Source: Nocardia terpenica (GTDB lineage Bacteria > Actinomycetota > Actinomycetes > Mycobacteriales > Mycobacteriaceae). From it: a stretch of 64,000 nucleotides of DNA. Both the position numbers and the translations under genes were made by a program. The DNA is taken from positions 930,001 through 994,000 of the forward strand of contig NZ_JABMCZ010000001.1 of assembly GCF_013186535.1 (NCBI RefSeq), read 5' to 3'. The notes beneath the pieces were generated by a model. It saw only the letters and a list, made by a program, of their open reading frames with translations, was not told where the DNA came from and made no database searches. Shown one piece after another: positions 8,830 to 17,389 of the stretch (position 1 is its first letter; every line of letters starts with the position of its first letter).

Positions 8830-9920
8830 TCATGATCGTTTCGGGGTGGGTGTGAGTCCGGTTGCGGTGAGGCAGCCGTCGATCAGGTTGGGGTGGTAGC
8901 CGATGCGGTGCAGGTCGCTGCGCACGATGCGCATGAGGTGGTCGGGGTCGGTGATGATGCGGTTGGCCAGCCGGCCTCGCCGCAGTAGTGACCAGATGCC
9001 TTCGGTCGGATTCAGATCGGGCGCGTAGGCGGGCAGTTGGTAGACAGTGAGCCAGTCGTGGCCGGTGACGAATCGGCGCATGCCGGCGGTGAGGTGGGTG
9101 TTGAGGTTGTCCCAGCAGACCACGATCGGCCCGCCGAGTTGCCGGTGGGCGGCGATGAGCAGGTCCCGGTAGTCGGTCCAGGCGAAGCTCTTCCTGCCCG
9201 AACTATTTCGGTCGTGCCGATACGGTCGCCAGATCAGCCGGGACCGATGGCCGGGCTTGTAGCAGGTCAGCGCGGCGATCGATATCCGGCGGGTGGTTCG
9301 GCCCCGGACCCGCACGATCGGGGTGTGCCCGCGTGGCGCCCAGGTCCGTGCGGTCGGCGGCGTCATCGTGAACCCGGCTTCGTCTTCGAACACGACCCAG
9401 GCTCCGAGCGCCGCCGCGGCGGTTTTACGTGCGGCCACACGTCCTTCACCCACGTCGCGACCGCCGCGTCGTCGCGTTCGACCGCCCGGCGGGCAGGTTG
9501 CTGACGGCTCCACCCGTGCCGGTGCAACAACAACGACACCCCCTTGATCGTGTAGGAGATGTGGAACCGGCGCCCGATCACGGTCTTGATCCTGGCCAGA
9601 GTCCATTTCTGGTCCGGCCAGCCGTGCTCGGCCGGGCCCTTGGCCAGCTCGTGTTCGAGTACCTGGAACTGTTCGTCGGACAGCAACGGCAGCGACGCGG
9701 GGCCCTTGGACCGCAACGCTTCCCGCCCCGCCGATCCCCACGCCTGGCGCCACCGTTGCACCGACCGCACGCTGACTCGCAGCCGGTGGGCGATCACCGC
9801 ATTGTCCTCGCCCCGGGCGAAAGCGTCCGCGGCTTCCAGCCGCAACCGCTCCCGCAACATCCGTCGCTCGGCGGTCAGCCCACCGCCTTGCGGATACCGC
9901 ACCCACCAGATGTACCCCAC
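8830..9920 (-). CDS. IS630 transposase in two frames (-1 frameshift)
   Basis: The N-terminal frame (9920 down to about 9425) encodes the helix-turn-helix part, with VSVRSVQRWRQAWG and the ISYTIKGVSLLLHRHGW segment. The C-terminal frame (about 9424 down to 8830) encodes the DDE catalytic part: WVVFEDEAGF (first Asp), IVVCWDNLNTH (second Asp) and YAPDLNPTEGIWS (Glu). A -1 shift at the AAAA run (forward 9423-9426) joins them into one normal-length protein of about 363 residues. Some IS630 elements use programmed frameshifting, so this may be functional; a simple mutation is the alternative. The stop codon lies right inside the left inverted repeat. Confidence 0.85.
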
Positions 9921-9946
9921 CCACCAGCCACGGCCGTCAAGCCCAG

Positions 9947-9969
9947 CGACAACACGAATTCAGCCGCTG
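9947..9969 (-). repeat. IS630 right inverted repeat
   Basis: Read from the outside on the minus strand it is CAGCGGCTGAATTCGTGTTG followed by TCG. It is adjacent to the TA at 9970-9971. Confidence 0.9.
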
Positions 9970-10203
9970 TAGTGCCGGGTCGGCAGGCGTGATCGTCACG
10001 GGGGATGCTGGGCACGTCGTCGACGAGGTGACGTGCGGCGTTTTCGAAGCAGCGCACGTGTGTCATCCCGGGCGAGCAGATCGCCGGTCGTGTTGTACAC
10101 CAGATAGACAAGCCCATAGGTGCAGCCGGTCGAGACCTGGGACGTATCGCCCCATGGCCCCGGCTGGTCGGCGGGGCAGTTTATTTCCCTGACCGGCTGC
10201 CTT

Positions 10204-10866
10204 TCAACCGAGTTCGAGCATGGGGGCGAGGTAGGTGCGGGCGAAGTGGCGGGCTTGATCGGGGGTGTCGAGAGGGATTGTCGAGCGGCTGGTGAGGATG
10301 AACGACAGGGTCATTCGGATGTGCAGTTCGGCGACGGTATGCAGGTGCTGCAGCCGGTCGCCGGGGATCGGCTTGTCACCGTAGAGTTCCCGCCGCCAGA
10401 CAGATACGCAGAATTCCCGGGCGAGGTCTAACAGTGGATCGGCTTCGGTGGTGAGGCTGGGCAGGATCGTTTCGGGTTCGGTTTCGAGCAGCCGCCGAAG
10501 CAAGCGGTGGTTACGCAGGAATTCCACCGTGTAGGCGGTGCTTTCAGCGATACGGTCTTCGACGGTGGATTGCGCCGACACCGCGGCGGTGCTGCCTGCC
10601 AGATACTTGCGCACCTCGTTGAGGACCACGGCGTCGGAGAGTTCCTGCTTGGTAGAGAACCGGCGGTAGACGGTGGCGCGGCCCAGCCGAGCCCGGCGCG
10701 CCACGTCGTCGATGGTGGAGCGGCGCCACCCGACCGTCGCCGCCTGCTCATAGGCGGCGGCGAGGATGCGTGTGGTCACCGCGTCGTCGTTGTCGAGCTG
10801 GGCGATCAACTCCGCATCGGGTGCGATGAGATTCGCGATCAGAGTGTGCAGTACGGCCTCGGACAC
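10204..10866 (-). CDS. TetR-family transcriptional regulator
   Basis: A 220-residue repressor-type protein. The helix-turn-helix (about residues 30-75) contains ILAAAYEQAATVGWRRSTI, then DDVARRARLGRATVYRRF, the canonical TetR recognition helix region. The C-terminal ligand-binding domain is unassigned. The enoyl-CoA hydratase gene lies upstream on the same strand with 102 nt between them, so the pair may form a unit. A candidate operator is the GATACAT inverted repeat at 11966-11990. Confidence 0.9.
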   Translation of the reverse strand: MSEAVLHTLIANLIAPDAELIAQLDNDDAVTTRILAAAYEQAATVGWRRSTIDDVARRARLGRATVYRRFSTKQELSDAVVLNEVRKYLAGSTAAVSAQSTVEDRIAESTAYTVEFLRNHRLLRRLLETEPETILPSLTTEADPLLDLAREFCVSVWRRELYGDKPIPGDRLQHLHTVAELHIRMTLSFILTSRSTIPLDTPDQARHFARTYLAPMLELG

Positions 10867-10968
10867 CGGCCCTCCTTATCGAACAGCGATCCCAGGCCGA
10901 CATCGAGCCTGAATAAGTCTCGGACATCTCAGCATAGGGTCGCCCGCCCCGCACGGAGCCCGGTGGGT

Positions 10969-11922
10969 TCACGGTACGAATTCGGCGGTGGTTCCGGCGA
11001 GCAGGTCGGGTAGATGCTGCTCCGCGAAGGTGACGACACCCTGTCCTCCGTTCGTGTGCTGTTCGACCAGGCCGACGTAGGTCCCGAGAGCGTTCTTGGT
11101 GTCGTGACGGGTGGCGAGGGACAGGAACCGCGCTCGTTCGAATGCCAGTCCCTTGTCGATGGGCCGGGAGCCGTAGTGGTAGACGGCGCGTTTGATCGCC
11201 TCGACCGCGGCGGGAGCACGGGTGGCCAGGCGTGCGGCGGTGAATTGGGCCTCGTCGAGGAGTTCCTCACCGCGCACGAGGCGGTGGACGAGGCCGACTT
11301 CGAGGGCTTCGATGGGGGACAACGGTTTCCCCTCGACGACGAGTTGGATGGCACGGCCGACCCCGAGGGTGCGGGTGAGGATTTGGGTGCCGCCACCGCC
11401 GGGGAACAGTCCCAGCAGGACTTCCGGCTGGCCGATGCCGTAGGGCCCCTCAGCCATCAGCCGGATGTCGCAGGCGAGGGCGAGTTCGCAGCCGCCGCCG
11501 AGGGCCATGCCGGACACGGCCGCGACGAACACGGCGCTGGAGCGGCGCATGCGGCGGGTGACGTCGTGGTACCGCAGCAGCGCGGTGATCCCGGCGGCCG
11601 GCGTGTGTTCGAGGGCTTGGCGCAGGCCCGGTATCCGGCGTAGCGCGTCGACGGCGCGTATACCCACGCCGACCAGGCGCGGACCGAGGGACAACCCGAC
11701 CCGTTCGGCGCCCTGCAGGATCTCGGCGATGTCGTAATGGCTGATGAACGTGTCCGGTACGGCGCTGGCGATGACCACGGCCCGGACACCGGGGTCTGCC
11801 TCGACCATGTCGAGGAGCCGTCCGAGTTCGAACACGAGCTCGGCGGTGAGGAAGTTGAACGGCGGATTGTTCAACGAGGCGGTCACGACCGGACCGTCGC
11901 GGCGGATGTCGAGCACGGACAT
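10969..11922 (-). CDS. Enoyl-CoA hydratase/isomerase family protein
   Basis: A 317-residue crotonase-fold protein. The first oxyanion-hole region is around SHYDIAEIL and the second in GMALGGGCELALACDIRL, followed by GQPEVLLGLFPGGGGTQ, which supplies the glutamate typical of hydratases. The family acts on acyl-CoA thioesters in beta-oxidation or related routes. An insertion of about 35 residues follows the first oxyanion-hole segment, making it longer than the usual 260. It is divergent from the alcohol dehydrogenase gene at 12083 and upstream of a TetR gene. The natural substrate is not evident. Confidence 0.88.
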   Translation of the reverse strand: MSVLDIRRDGPVVTASLNNPPFNFLTAELVFELGRLLDMVEADPGVRAVVIASAVPDTFISHYDIAEILQGAERVGLSLGPRLVGVGIRAVDALRRIPGLRQALEHTPAAGITALLRYHDVTRRMRRSSAVFVAAVSGMALGGGCELALACDIRLMAEGPYGIGQPEVLLGLFPGGGGTQILTRTLGVGRAIQLVVEGKPLSPIEALEVGLVHRLVRGEELLDEAQFTAARLATRAPAAVEAIKRAVYHYGSRPIDKGLAFERARFLSLATRHDTKNALGTYVGLVEQHTNGGQGVVTFAEQHLPDLLAGTTAEFVP

Positions 11923-11965
11923 AGATGTTCTCCTTGCCCTATAGGTTCCTGTGGCGCTATTGTAC

Positions 11966-11990
11966 GATACATCGAGTCTAAATATGTATC
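11966..11990. promoter_or_regulatory. Inverted repeat between divergent acyl-CoA and alcohol dehydrogenase genes
   Basis: GATACAT at 11966-11972 and its perfect complement ATGTATC at 11984-11990, separated by 11 nt, lie in an AT-rich spot 44 nt upstream of the hydratase start and 93 nt upstream of the dehydrogenase start. The position suits an operator for the neighbouring TetR protein; this is inference. Confidence 0.5.
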
Positions 11991-12082
11991 ACTTGTCTCA
12001 GAATCAAGGATCGGACGAGGCATCGGCGGGCCAGGCGGCAACCGTCGGCGGATCGCTTTCGGCTCAACCGAAGGAGCGGACT

Positions 12083-13315
12083 TTGACTCAGCATCGACCA
12101 CGCAGCGTCGCCGAGCATTACGCCAGACTGGCGGTAGCCCCCGCATTGGCCACCGGACTTGCGGTGTCCCTGGAACGCGATGCCGGTCTGCGGTGGCAGC
12201 GGCTACGTAACGGGGCACAAGACCACCTCGCACAGCGACGACGGCCGACGCGGCCACGCATGCGGGCATTGGTTGTCGGCCCGGGTGGACGCGTCCAGTG
12301 GCGCGACGTTGCGTCACCGCCGCCCCCCGGTCCCGGTGGAGCGATCGTGCATCCGATCGCGATGGCCACCTGTGATGTCGACCGGCCCATGGGTCTGGGT
12401 ATGTTCCCGTACCCGTTGCCGATGCACTTCGGTCACGAGTGTGTCGGCGAGGTCGTGTCAGTCGGGGAGGCTGTCCGCACCGTACATCCCGGCGACCGCG
12501 TAGTCGTCCCGTTTCAGATCAGCTGCGGCACATGCTCTCCGTGCCGATCCGGTCACACCGGCAGTTGTGCCAGCGTTCCACCGTTATCGATGTATGGATT
12601 CGGCGTTGCCGGTGGCCACTGGGGTGGCGTGATCTCCGACCTGGTCTCGGTGCCGTACGCCGATGCCATGCTCGTGGCCCTGCCCGAGGGCATCGATCCG
12701 GCGGCGGCCGCATCGGTCGCCGACAACGTCTCCGACGGCTACCGCAGCGTTGCGCCCTACGTAGACACGATGTTGCAACGCGATTCGGATGCACACGTTG
12801 TGCTGCTGTCGGAAATCGGTCGGCGGGAACCGTTCAGCTCCAGCGTCTTGCTGTACGCCGGACTGGTCGCCCAGGCCATGGGTGTTCGCAACATCCACTT
12901 TGTCGATCATCGGGCGCACCTTCGCGCCGAAGCCGAGCGTCTAGGCATGAATGCGCTTGCGCCCAACGAGCTTCGCGGGCTTCCACCTGCAGCCCTTGTC
13001 GTCGATTCGTCGGCCACCCCCGCGGGCCTGCGGAGAGCGATTCGGTACACCGCGCCCGACGGCACCTGCACCAGCCTGGGTTCGAGGAACCGCAGTGCGC
13101 GAATCCCCGCCTTGCTGATGTATGGGCGCAATGTGACCTATCGTCTCGCCCGTAGCCACGCACGCACCGCCATACCGGCTGTGCTCGAGCTCATGCGCGA
13201 AGGCAAGCTCCAGCCGGAGCGAGTCACCACCGACCTAGCGGACCTCGACCATGCTCCGACTGCGATTCGAGGGCATCTCACCAGCGACTCGACCAAAACC
13301 GTTCTCGCCGAATGA
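12083..13315 (+). CDS. Zinc-dependent alcohol dehydrogenase-like (MDR) protein
   Basis: A 410-residue medium-chain dehydrogenase. It has the catalytic-zinc motif GHECVGEV and the four-cysteine structural zinc loop CGTCSPCRSGHTGSC, so it binds two zinc ions. The catalytic cysteine is in ATCDVDRP. The Rossmann region is atypical (VVLLSEIGRREPFSSSVLLYAG) and lacks a clean GxGxxG. I chose TTG 12083 because AAGGAG sits 6 nt upstream; the frame continues upstream without such a signal. About 58 residues precede the usual domain start (MRALVVGPGG). It is divergent from the enoyl-CoA hydratase gene, and the two may serve one catabolic route. Confidence 0.82.
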   Translation: MTQHRPRSVAEHYARLAVAPALATGLAVSLERDAGLRWQRLRNGAQDHLAQRRRPTRPRMRALVVGPGGRVQWRDVASPPPPGPGGAIVHPIAMATCDVDRPMGLGMFPYPLPMHFGHECVGEVVSVGEAVRTVHPGDRVVVPFQISCGTCSPCRSGHTGSCASVPPLSMYGFGVAGGHWGGVISDLVSVPYADAMLVALPEGIDPAAAASVADNVSDGYRSVAPYVDTMLQRDSDAHVVLLSEIGRREPFSSSVLLYAGLVAQAMGVRNIHFVDHRAHLRAEAERLGMNALAPNELRGLPPAALVVDSSATPAGLRRAIRYTAPDGTCTSLGSRNRSARIPALLMYGRNVTYRLARSHARTAIPAVLELMREGKLQPERVTTDLADLDHAPTAIRGHLTSDSTKTVLAE

Positions 13316-13355
13316 TCCGCGCACGGTGCGCTGTCCGGACCGGCCGTTCACGAGA

Positions 13356-13382
13356 CACCCCATGCTGTTTCGGCATGGGGTG
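13356..13382. terminator. Hairpin after the alcohol dehydrogenase gene
   Basis: A perfect 10-bp stem, CACCCCATGC paired with GCATGGGGTG, with a 7-nt loop, lies 40 nt after the dehydrogenase stop and upstream of the beta-lactamase gene. Confidence 0.65.
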
Positions 13383-13410
13383 AACCGTTTCCGTCTTCGA
13401 CAGTCCGGGA

Positions 13411-14301
13411 GTGAAGTGTCAGGCTCGGCGGCGAATGCTCGCCGCGGCGTTGCTGGTTCCCACGGCGGGGTATCTCGCCACGGCCGCAGGTTCGGCGGCG
13501 CCGCCGCGGCCGGATCCTGTTGCGTCGCTGGCCGAACTGGAGCGTCGGTACGGTGCGCGGCTCGGCGTGTTCGCGGTGGCGACCGGCACGGGCGCCACCC
13601 TCGCGTACCGGGCCGACGACCGGTTCGCCATGTGTTCGACGTTCAAAGGGCTCGCCGCCGCGGCGGTCCTGTCCCGAAACCCGTTGTCGCACCTGGATAC
13701 TCGGGTGTCATTCACCCGGGACGAGATCCGCTCGATCTCCCCGGTCACCGAGCGGCACGTCGACACCGGCATGACGATCGGGCAGTTGTGCGATGCGGCG
13801 ATCCGCTACAGCGACGGCACCGCGGGCAATCTGCTGCTCGACGATATCGGTGGCCCGGCCGCGCTGACCGCCTATCTGCGCACCCTGGGTGACCCCTGGA
13901 GCCCCATGGACAACTATGAGCCCGAGCTCAATCGAGACGCTCCCGGCGACGAACGCGACACCAGCACACCCCGCGCACTCGCCACCGATTACCGCACCCC
14001 TGTGCTCGGCACCGCCCTGTCGCCCGAGAAGCGTGGCCTGCTTACCGATTGGCTGCTGCGCAGCACCACCGGCACCGGCCGCATCCGCGGCGCGGTCCCC
14101 GGGAGCTGGCAGGTCGCTCATAAGACCGGCACCGGTGATTACGGGCGAGCCAACGACGTCGCCATCATCTACCCACCGTCGACTCCGCCGCTGGTCCTGG
14201 CGATCATGTCCGACATATCCAACGACTACAACGCCCAGCCCAGCGACCAACTCATCGCCGAAGCCGCCACACGAACACTCACCACACTGACGGGCCGGTG
14301 A
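13411..14301 (+). CDS. Class A beta-lactamase
   Basis: A 296-residue serine beta-lactamase that hydrolyses penicillins and related drugs. Active-site motifs are complete: S76-T-F-K79 (Ambler S70/K73), S134-D-G136 (SDN loop, here SDG as in several actinobacterial enzymes), EPELN at 170-174 (E166, N170) and KTGTG at 238-242. The N-terminus has a twin-arginine-like leader (QARRRMLAAALL, then AAA and TAAGSAAPP), suggesting Tat export. GTG 13411 keeps the arginines; ATG 13435 would remove them. It resembles the chromosomal Nocardia enzymes (FAR-1/AST-1 type). No BlaI/AmpR regulator is adjacent. Confidence 0.93.
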   Translation: MKCQARRRMLAAALLVPTAGYLATAAGSAAPPRPDPVASLAELERRYGARLGVFAVATGTGATLAYRADDRFAMCSTFKGLAAAAVLSRNPLSHLDTRVSFTRDEIRSISPVTERHVDTGMTIGQLCDAAIRYSDGTAGNLLLDDIGGPAALTAYLRTLGDPWSPMDNYEPELNRDAPGDERDTSTPRALATDYRTPVLGTALSPEKRGLLTDWLLRSTTGTGRIRGAVPGSWQVAHKTGTGDYGRANDVAIIYPPSTPPLVLAIMSDISNDYNAQPSDQLIAEAATRTLTTLTGR

Positions 14302-14373
14302 GCGAGCGGGTCAGCCAGGCGCGGACCGACCGGATTGTCCTGGGCTGGTAGAGGATTCACAACTCGATACTTG

Positions 14374-15282
14374 CTACTCGGCGTGCTGCGGTCGGAGCGG
14401 ATCGGGTCCCAGGACGTTGACCGGCGGCGCGACCTGGTTGAATTGATCGTTGGCGACACGCATGGCGAATTCGTACGGCAACGAGAATTTTCGTGCGATC
14501 CAGTGGCCGAGGCGAACGTCGTTGGACGTGTACACCATGAACCTGTTCTTCTCGATACCTTGGATGATGCATTCGGCCACGTGTTCCGGCGACTTCGCAT
14601 ATCGCTGGAATCGGGCGAGTTGGCGTGCGACTTCGGGGTTGTCGCGGTCGATGCCCACAATCTCGATCGAGCCGACCAGCGGCGTGTCCACCGCGCCGGG
14701 TACGACCAGGTGGACATGAATTCCGTGGCGGCGCAGGTCGAATCGCAGGACCTCCGAGATGCCGCGCAGTCCGAACTTGCTGGCTCCGTAGGCGGCGTGC
14801 CAGGGCAGTCCCATCAGCCCGGCCACCGACGCGACGTTGACGAGGTGACCTCCGTTGCCGGCGCGGATCATCGAGGGAACGAAATTCTCGATGACGTGGA
14901 TCGGGCCCATGAGATTGATGTCGATCATGGATTTCCAATGACGGTACTCGAGATTGTCCACCGTGCCGAAGATTACGTGTCCGGCGATGTTCATCACGAT
15001 GTCCGGGCTACCGAAGGCGGAGTGTACGTCCCGCGCGAACGCGGCGACCGCGTCGTGGTCGGAAATGTCCAGTGCTGCACAGGATCCGACAATGCCGCGC
15101 GCGTCGGTGATCAGCGCGATCGTCTCCTGCAGGCCCGAGTCGTTGATATCGGTCAACGCGAGATGCGCCCCCCTGCGCGCCATGGCGACCGCGGTGGACC
15201 GGCCGATCCCACTGGCCGCGCCGGTGATGAGGACCTTCTTCCCGCTGAAATCACGTTTCCTGGATGCCATGTCTGTCACCAT
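14374..15282 (-). CDS. Short-chain dehydrogenase/reductase (SDR)
   Basis: A 302-residue classical SDR. The cofactor-binding motif GAASGIG is at residues 21-27, followed by DI at the second strand end (suggesting NAD(H) preference), NIAGH for the NNAG position, VNVASVAG with the catalytic Ser, and YGASK with the Tyr and Lys. The C-terminal extension (about residue 240 on) resembles the mycobacterial SDRs acting on lipids or ketones. Its start overlaps the stop of the upstream DDN-like gene by 7 nt, so they are co-translated. Regulation probably involves the palindromes at 15761 and 15940. Confidence 0.9.
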   Translation of the reverse strand: MVTDMASRKRDFSGKKVLITGAASGIGRSTAVAMARRGAHLALTDINDSGLQETIALITDARGIVGSCAALDISDHDAVAAFARDVHSAFGSPDIVMNIAGHVIFGTVDNLEYRHWKSMIDINLMGPIHVIENFVPSMIRAGNGGHLVNVASVAGLMGLPWHAAYGASKFGLRGISEVLRFDLRRHGIHVHLVVPGAVDTPLVGSIEIVGIDRDNPEVARQLARFQRYAKSPEHVAECIIQGIEKNRFMVYTSNDVRLGHWIARKFSLPYEFAMRVANDQFNQVAPPVNVLGPDPLRPQHAE

Positions 15283-15689
15283 GGTGAATTTCCTTCCGAA
15301 TGCGACGAAGAGCCCGGCTTGACAAGGTCTGCGACGAGAGCCTGTTCCGCGGGGCGGATGAGCAGGCGAACAACGGGCCCGAGTTCATCGGTATCGGCGG
15401 GATCGACGATGTGTGGCGCGAGCATTGCCCGGGTGTGACCGAGCCGTTGGATCGAAGCCGCTTCCTGGTGCACTACATTGCGGACCCAATCGGAACGTGT
15501 GCCGTAGTACAGGGCGATCACGATGCGACCGCGCGATTTCCATGCGAACACCGGAGTGCGGTACGGCCGGCCCGAACGCCGCCCGCGGTGGACAACGATC
15601 GCCCACGGTGGTATCACCCACGCCCAGTTCTTTTGCAGTCGGTTGCTGACATTTTTGTTGAATCGCGCCAGCGAACGGGGAAGTTGCAT
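15276..15689 (-). CDS. DDN-like deazaflavin-dependent nitroreductase family protein
   Basis: A 137-residue protein with the split-barrel features of the DDN/FDOR family: HRGRRSGRPYRTPVFAW in the first half, where the basic GRRSG segment contacts the F420 phosphate, and YYGTRSDWVRNV after it. Such proteins use F420H2 to reduce quinones, nitro compounds or unsaturated lipids. It is shorter than mycobacterial Ddn (about 150). It is the first gene of an operon with the SDR at 14374 (7-nt overlap), a pairing that suggests two reductive steps on one substrate. Confidence 0.8.
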   Translation of the reverse strand: MQLPRSLARFNKNVSNRLQKNWAWVIPPWAIVVHRGRRSGRPYRTPVFAWKSRGRIVIALYYGTRSDWVRNVVHQEAASIQRLGHTRAMLAPHIVDPADTDELGPVVRLLIRPAEQALVADLVKPGSSSHSEGNSPW

Positions 15690-15760
15690 CTATCCCTCGT
15701 TTTCGGATCGGTGCGTTCTGCCAGGACCGTCATGGGCGTCCCCATCCGGCTATATACAAC

Positions 15761-15779
15761 TGAGACATATTATGTCTCA
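15761..15779. promoter_or_regulatory. 19-bp perfect palindrome, operator candidate 1
   Basis: TGAGACATA, a central T, and TATGTCTCA. It lies 72 nt upstream of the DDN-like gene start. A related site occurs at 15940-15958. This kind of site is typical of TetR-family repressors; no candidate regulator gene lies directly adjacent. Confidence 0.7.
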
Positions 15780-15931
15780 TAGTCTCGAACGCTAGCACCA
15801 AGACGGGTTGCAGGCAAGGCGCATCCGAACCGCTCGACTCCGACAAGCCGAACCGGTGATCCCGGCCGCGTCCTCGTCGGACCCCGAAAGCGCGGCCCCT
15901 TGCTGAGGTTGCCGTTCGAATGCTAGTGTCC

Positions 15932-15958
15932 TGAGACATGGAGACATAATACGTCTCA
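15932..15958. promoter_or_regulatory. Degenerate second palindrome, operator candidate 2
   Basis: TGAGACATG at 15932-15940 is directly followed by GAGACATAATACGTCTCA, which matches the palindrome at 15761 at most positions. It lies about 50 nt upstream of the likely start of the broken MFS gene on the plus strand, so both directions of this divergent promoter region may share one repressor. Confidence 0.6.
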
Positions 15959-16008
15959 TAGTGTACGAGATCCTGATCAGAGGCGTGAATCCACGAAAAG
16001 GCGGAGTC

Positions 16009-16480
16009 GTGTCCCAGGTATGTCGCCCCAGGTATGTCGCATCGCTTCGGTACCCGTCGTCGCATCGCCGGTCGACCGCGGCGCGACGTGAGTTGCCGCT
16101 GGTTATGGTGTGCGCGGCAGTGCACATGCTGATGCTCGACACGACGATCGTCGCGGTGGCCCTACCGAGCATCCAGTCCTCGTTCGGGGCGTCGCTGCGC
16201 AGGTCGCAGCGGGCGATCGATGCGTATACGCCGCCGTTGGCCTGCCTGTTGCTGACCATTGCCACGATGGGGCCGGCTCGGCCGACAGCGGCTGTTCCTC
16301 GCGGTGATCGCGTTGTTCACCACGGCCTCATTGGCGTGTGCACTGTCCGGCGCCATGGGTCGGCCGGTGTCTTTGTCGTTGGGCGGCGCCGGAGTTTGCC
16401 ACGCTCGCGGTATTCGCGGCCTGGGCAATACCGGGCACGGCACCATCTGCCCGTCACAGGACTCACCGTGACGGTTCCCC
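16009..16480 (+). pseudogene. Broken MFS drug-efflux transporter
   Basis: From GTG 16009 the frame encodes the N-terminus of an EmrB/QacA-type transporter: LPLVMVCAAVHMLMLDTT, IVAVALPSIQSSFGAS (conserved LDxTIVNVALP region) and the second helix. Near 16262 the reading frame shifts: GRLGRQRLFLAVIALFTTAS, the family's motif A and third helix, continues in the frame of 16259-16471. The remaining 10 or so helices are absent. It must have been the divergent partner of the DDN/SDR operon. Confidence 0.75.
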
Positions 16481-16567
16481 ACCCCGCAGGCGGCGACCCG
16501 GCCGAAGCGCTCGACCAAGGCGTGGGCTCGATCGATGACCGTCAGGTAGTGATTGGACGGACGAGCC

Positions 16568-17389
16568 ATGCGTATCCACCACCTCAACTGCAGCACGTTC
16601 GCCCCGCGCGGTGGCCGGTTGGTGTCCTCTTCAGGCACGGGACTCGGTGTGGTACGGATGGTGACTCATTGTTTGCTCGTCGACACCGGGCCCGAACTCA
16701 TCCTCGTCGATACAGGTCTGGGAACCGACGATACGGCTGGTGCTCGTTCGGCAGTAAGCCCGCTTCTGCGGGCACTGCTGCGGCCGCGACTCGACATCAC
16801 CGAAACCGCCGCCCGGCAGATCGTCGAACTCGGTTACCGCACCGACGATGTCGGGCATATCGTGCTGACGCACCTCGACTTGGACCACGCTGGCGGTATA
16901 CGAGACTTTCCGAATGCGTACGTTCATGTCAGTGCTACCGAACTGATCGCCGCCCGTCATCCCGCGACCGCGATCGAACGTAGCCGTTACGTCCGTGGAC
17001 AATTCGCCCATGACCCCCTCTGGGTCGCGCACGATCTCGACGGAGGGCGCTGGTTCGGATTCGACGATGTGCATCCACTGCATGGCCTGCCGCCGACGAT
17101 CCTGGCCGTCCCCCTCCCCGGCCACACCCGCGGTCACTGCGGCGTGGCGATAGACACCGGACGCCGTAACGCACCCCGATGGCTACTACATGCGGGAGAC
17201 AGCTATTTCTCCCACACCCAAATCAGCGGCGAGCAGCGCTGTCCGCCACTGCTCGCAGCGTTTCAAGCCATCGCGCAAACCGATCGAAAGAGCCGTCTGG
17301 ACAACCTCGCCCGACTGCGCGAGCTGGCCATGCATCCCGACGCCGAGATCATCTGCTCCCACGACCCGACCTACCTTCTACGGCGATAA
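16568..17389 (+). CDS. Metallo-beta-lactamase-fold hydrolase (lactonase-like)
   Basis: A 273-residue MBL-fold enzyme. The metal motif is THLDLDHAGG (H102, D104, D106, H107), the form found in many N-acyl-homoserine-lactonase-like proteins, followed by GHTRGHCG, LHAGDSYF and a final SHDP supplying the other ligands. There is no signal peptide. Substrate could be a lactone or ester; true quorum quenching cannot be claimed. ATG 16568 is preferred to the TTG at 16553. The MFS relic lies about 90 nt upstream. Confidence 0.85.
   Translation: MRIHHLNCSTFAPRGGRLVSSSGTGLGVVRMVTHCLLVDTGPELILVDTGLGTDDTAGARSAVSPLLRALLRPRLDITETAARQIVELGYRTDDVGHIVLTHLDLDHAGGIRDFPNAYVHVSATELIAARHPATAIERSRYVRGQFAHDPLWVAHDLDGGRWFGFDDVHPLHGLPPTILAVPLPGHTRGHCGVAIDTGRRNAPRWLLHAGDSYFSHTQISGEQRCPPLLAAFQAIAQTDRKSRLDNLARLRELAMHPDAEIICSHDPTYLLRR

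Larger units (their letters stand above)
8807..9969. mobile_element. IS630-family insertion sequence, apparently complete
   Basis: The element is 1,163 bp long, bounded by 23-bp imperfect inverted repeats, and flanked on both sides by TA (8805-8806 and 9970-9971), the target duplication expected for IS630/Tc1/mariner transposition. It encodes one transposase on the minus strand in two overlapping frames. The insertion lies inside an IS110 transposase relic, and rejoining the flanks at a single TA restores that reading frame, which confirms the borders. Confidence 0.92.
8626..10066 (-). pseudogene. IS110-family transposase relic, interrupted by IS630
   Basis: With the IS630 element removed, a minus-strand frame reads through the TA target: DDHACRPGT joins NDETVILGVDTHKDFHVAFV, the latter being the N-terminal DEDD-type motif (VDTHKD) of IS110/IS1111 transposases. 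The frame stops at a TAG (8728-8730). A further piece, FPTTTTGYRQLLNWASGFG, typical of the same family, is found in another frame at 8626-8708, so the gene was already frameshifted. The RuvC-like remainder and the C-terminal Ser domain are missing. The N-terminal residues encoded around 10066-9990 are assumed to belong to it. Confidence 0.65.
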
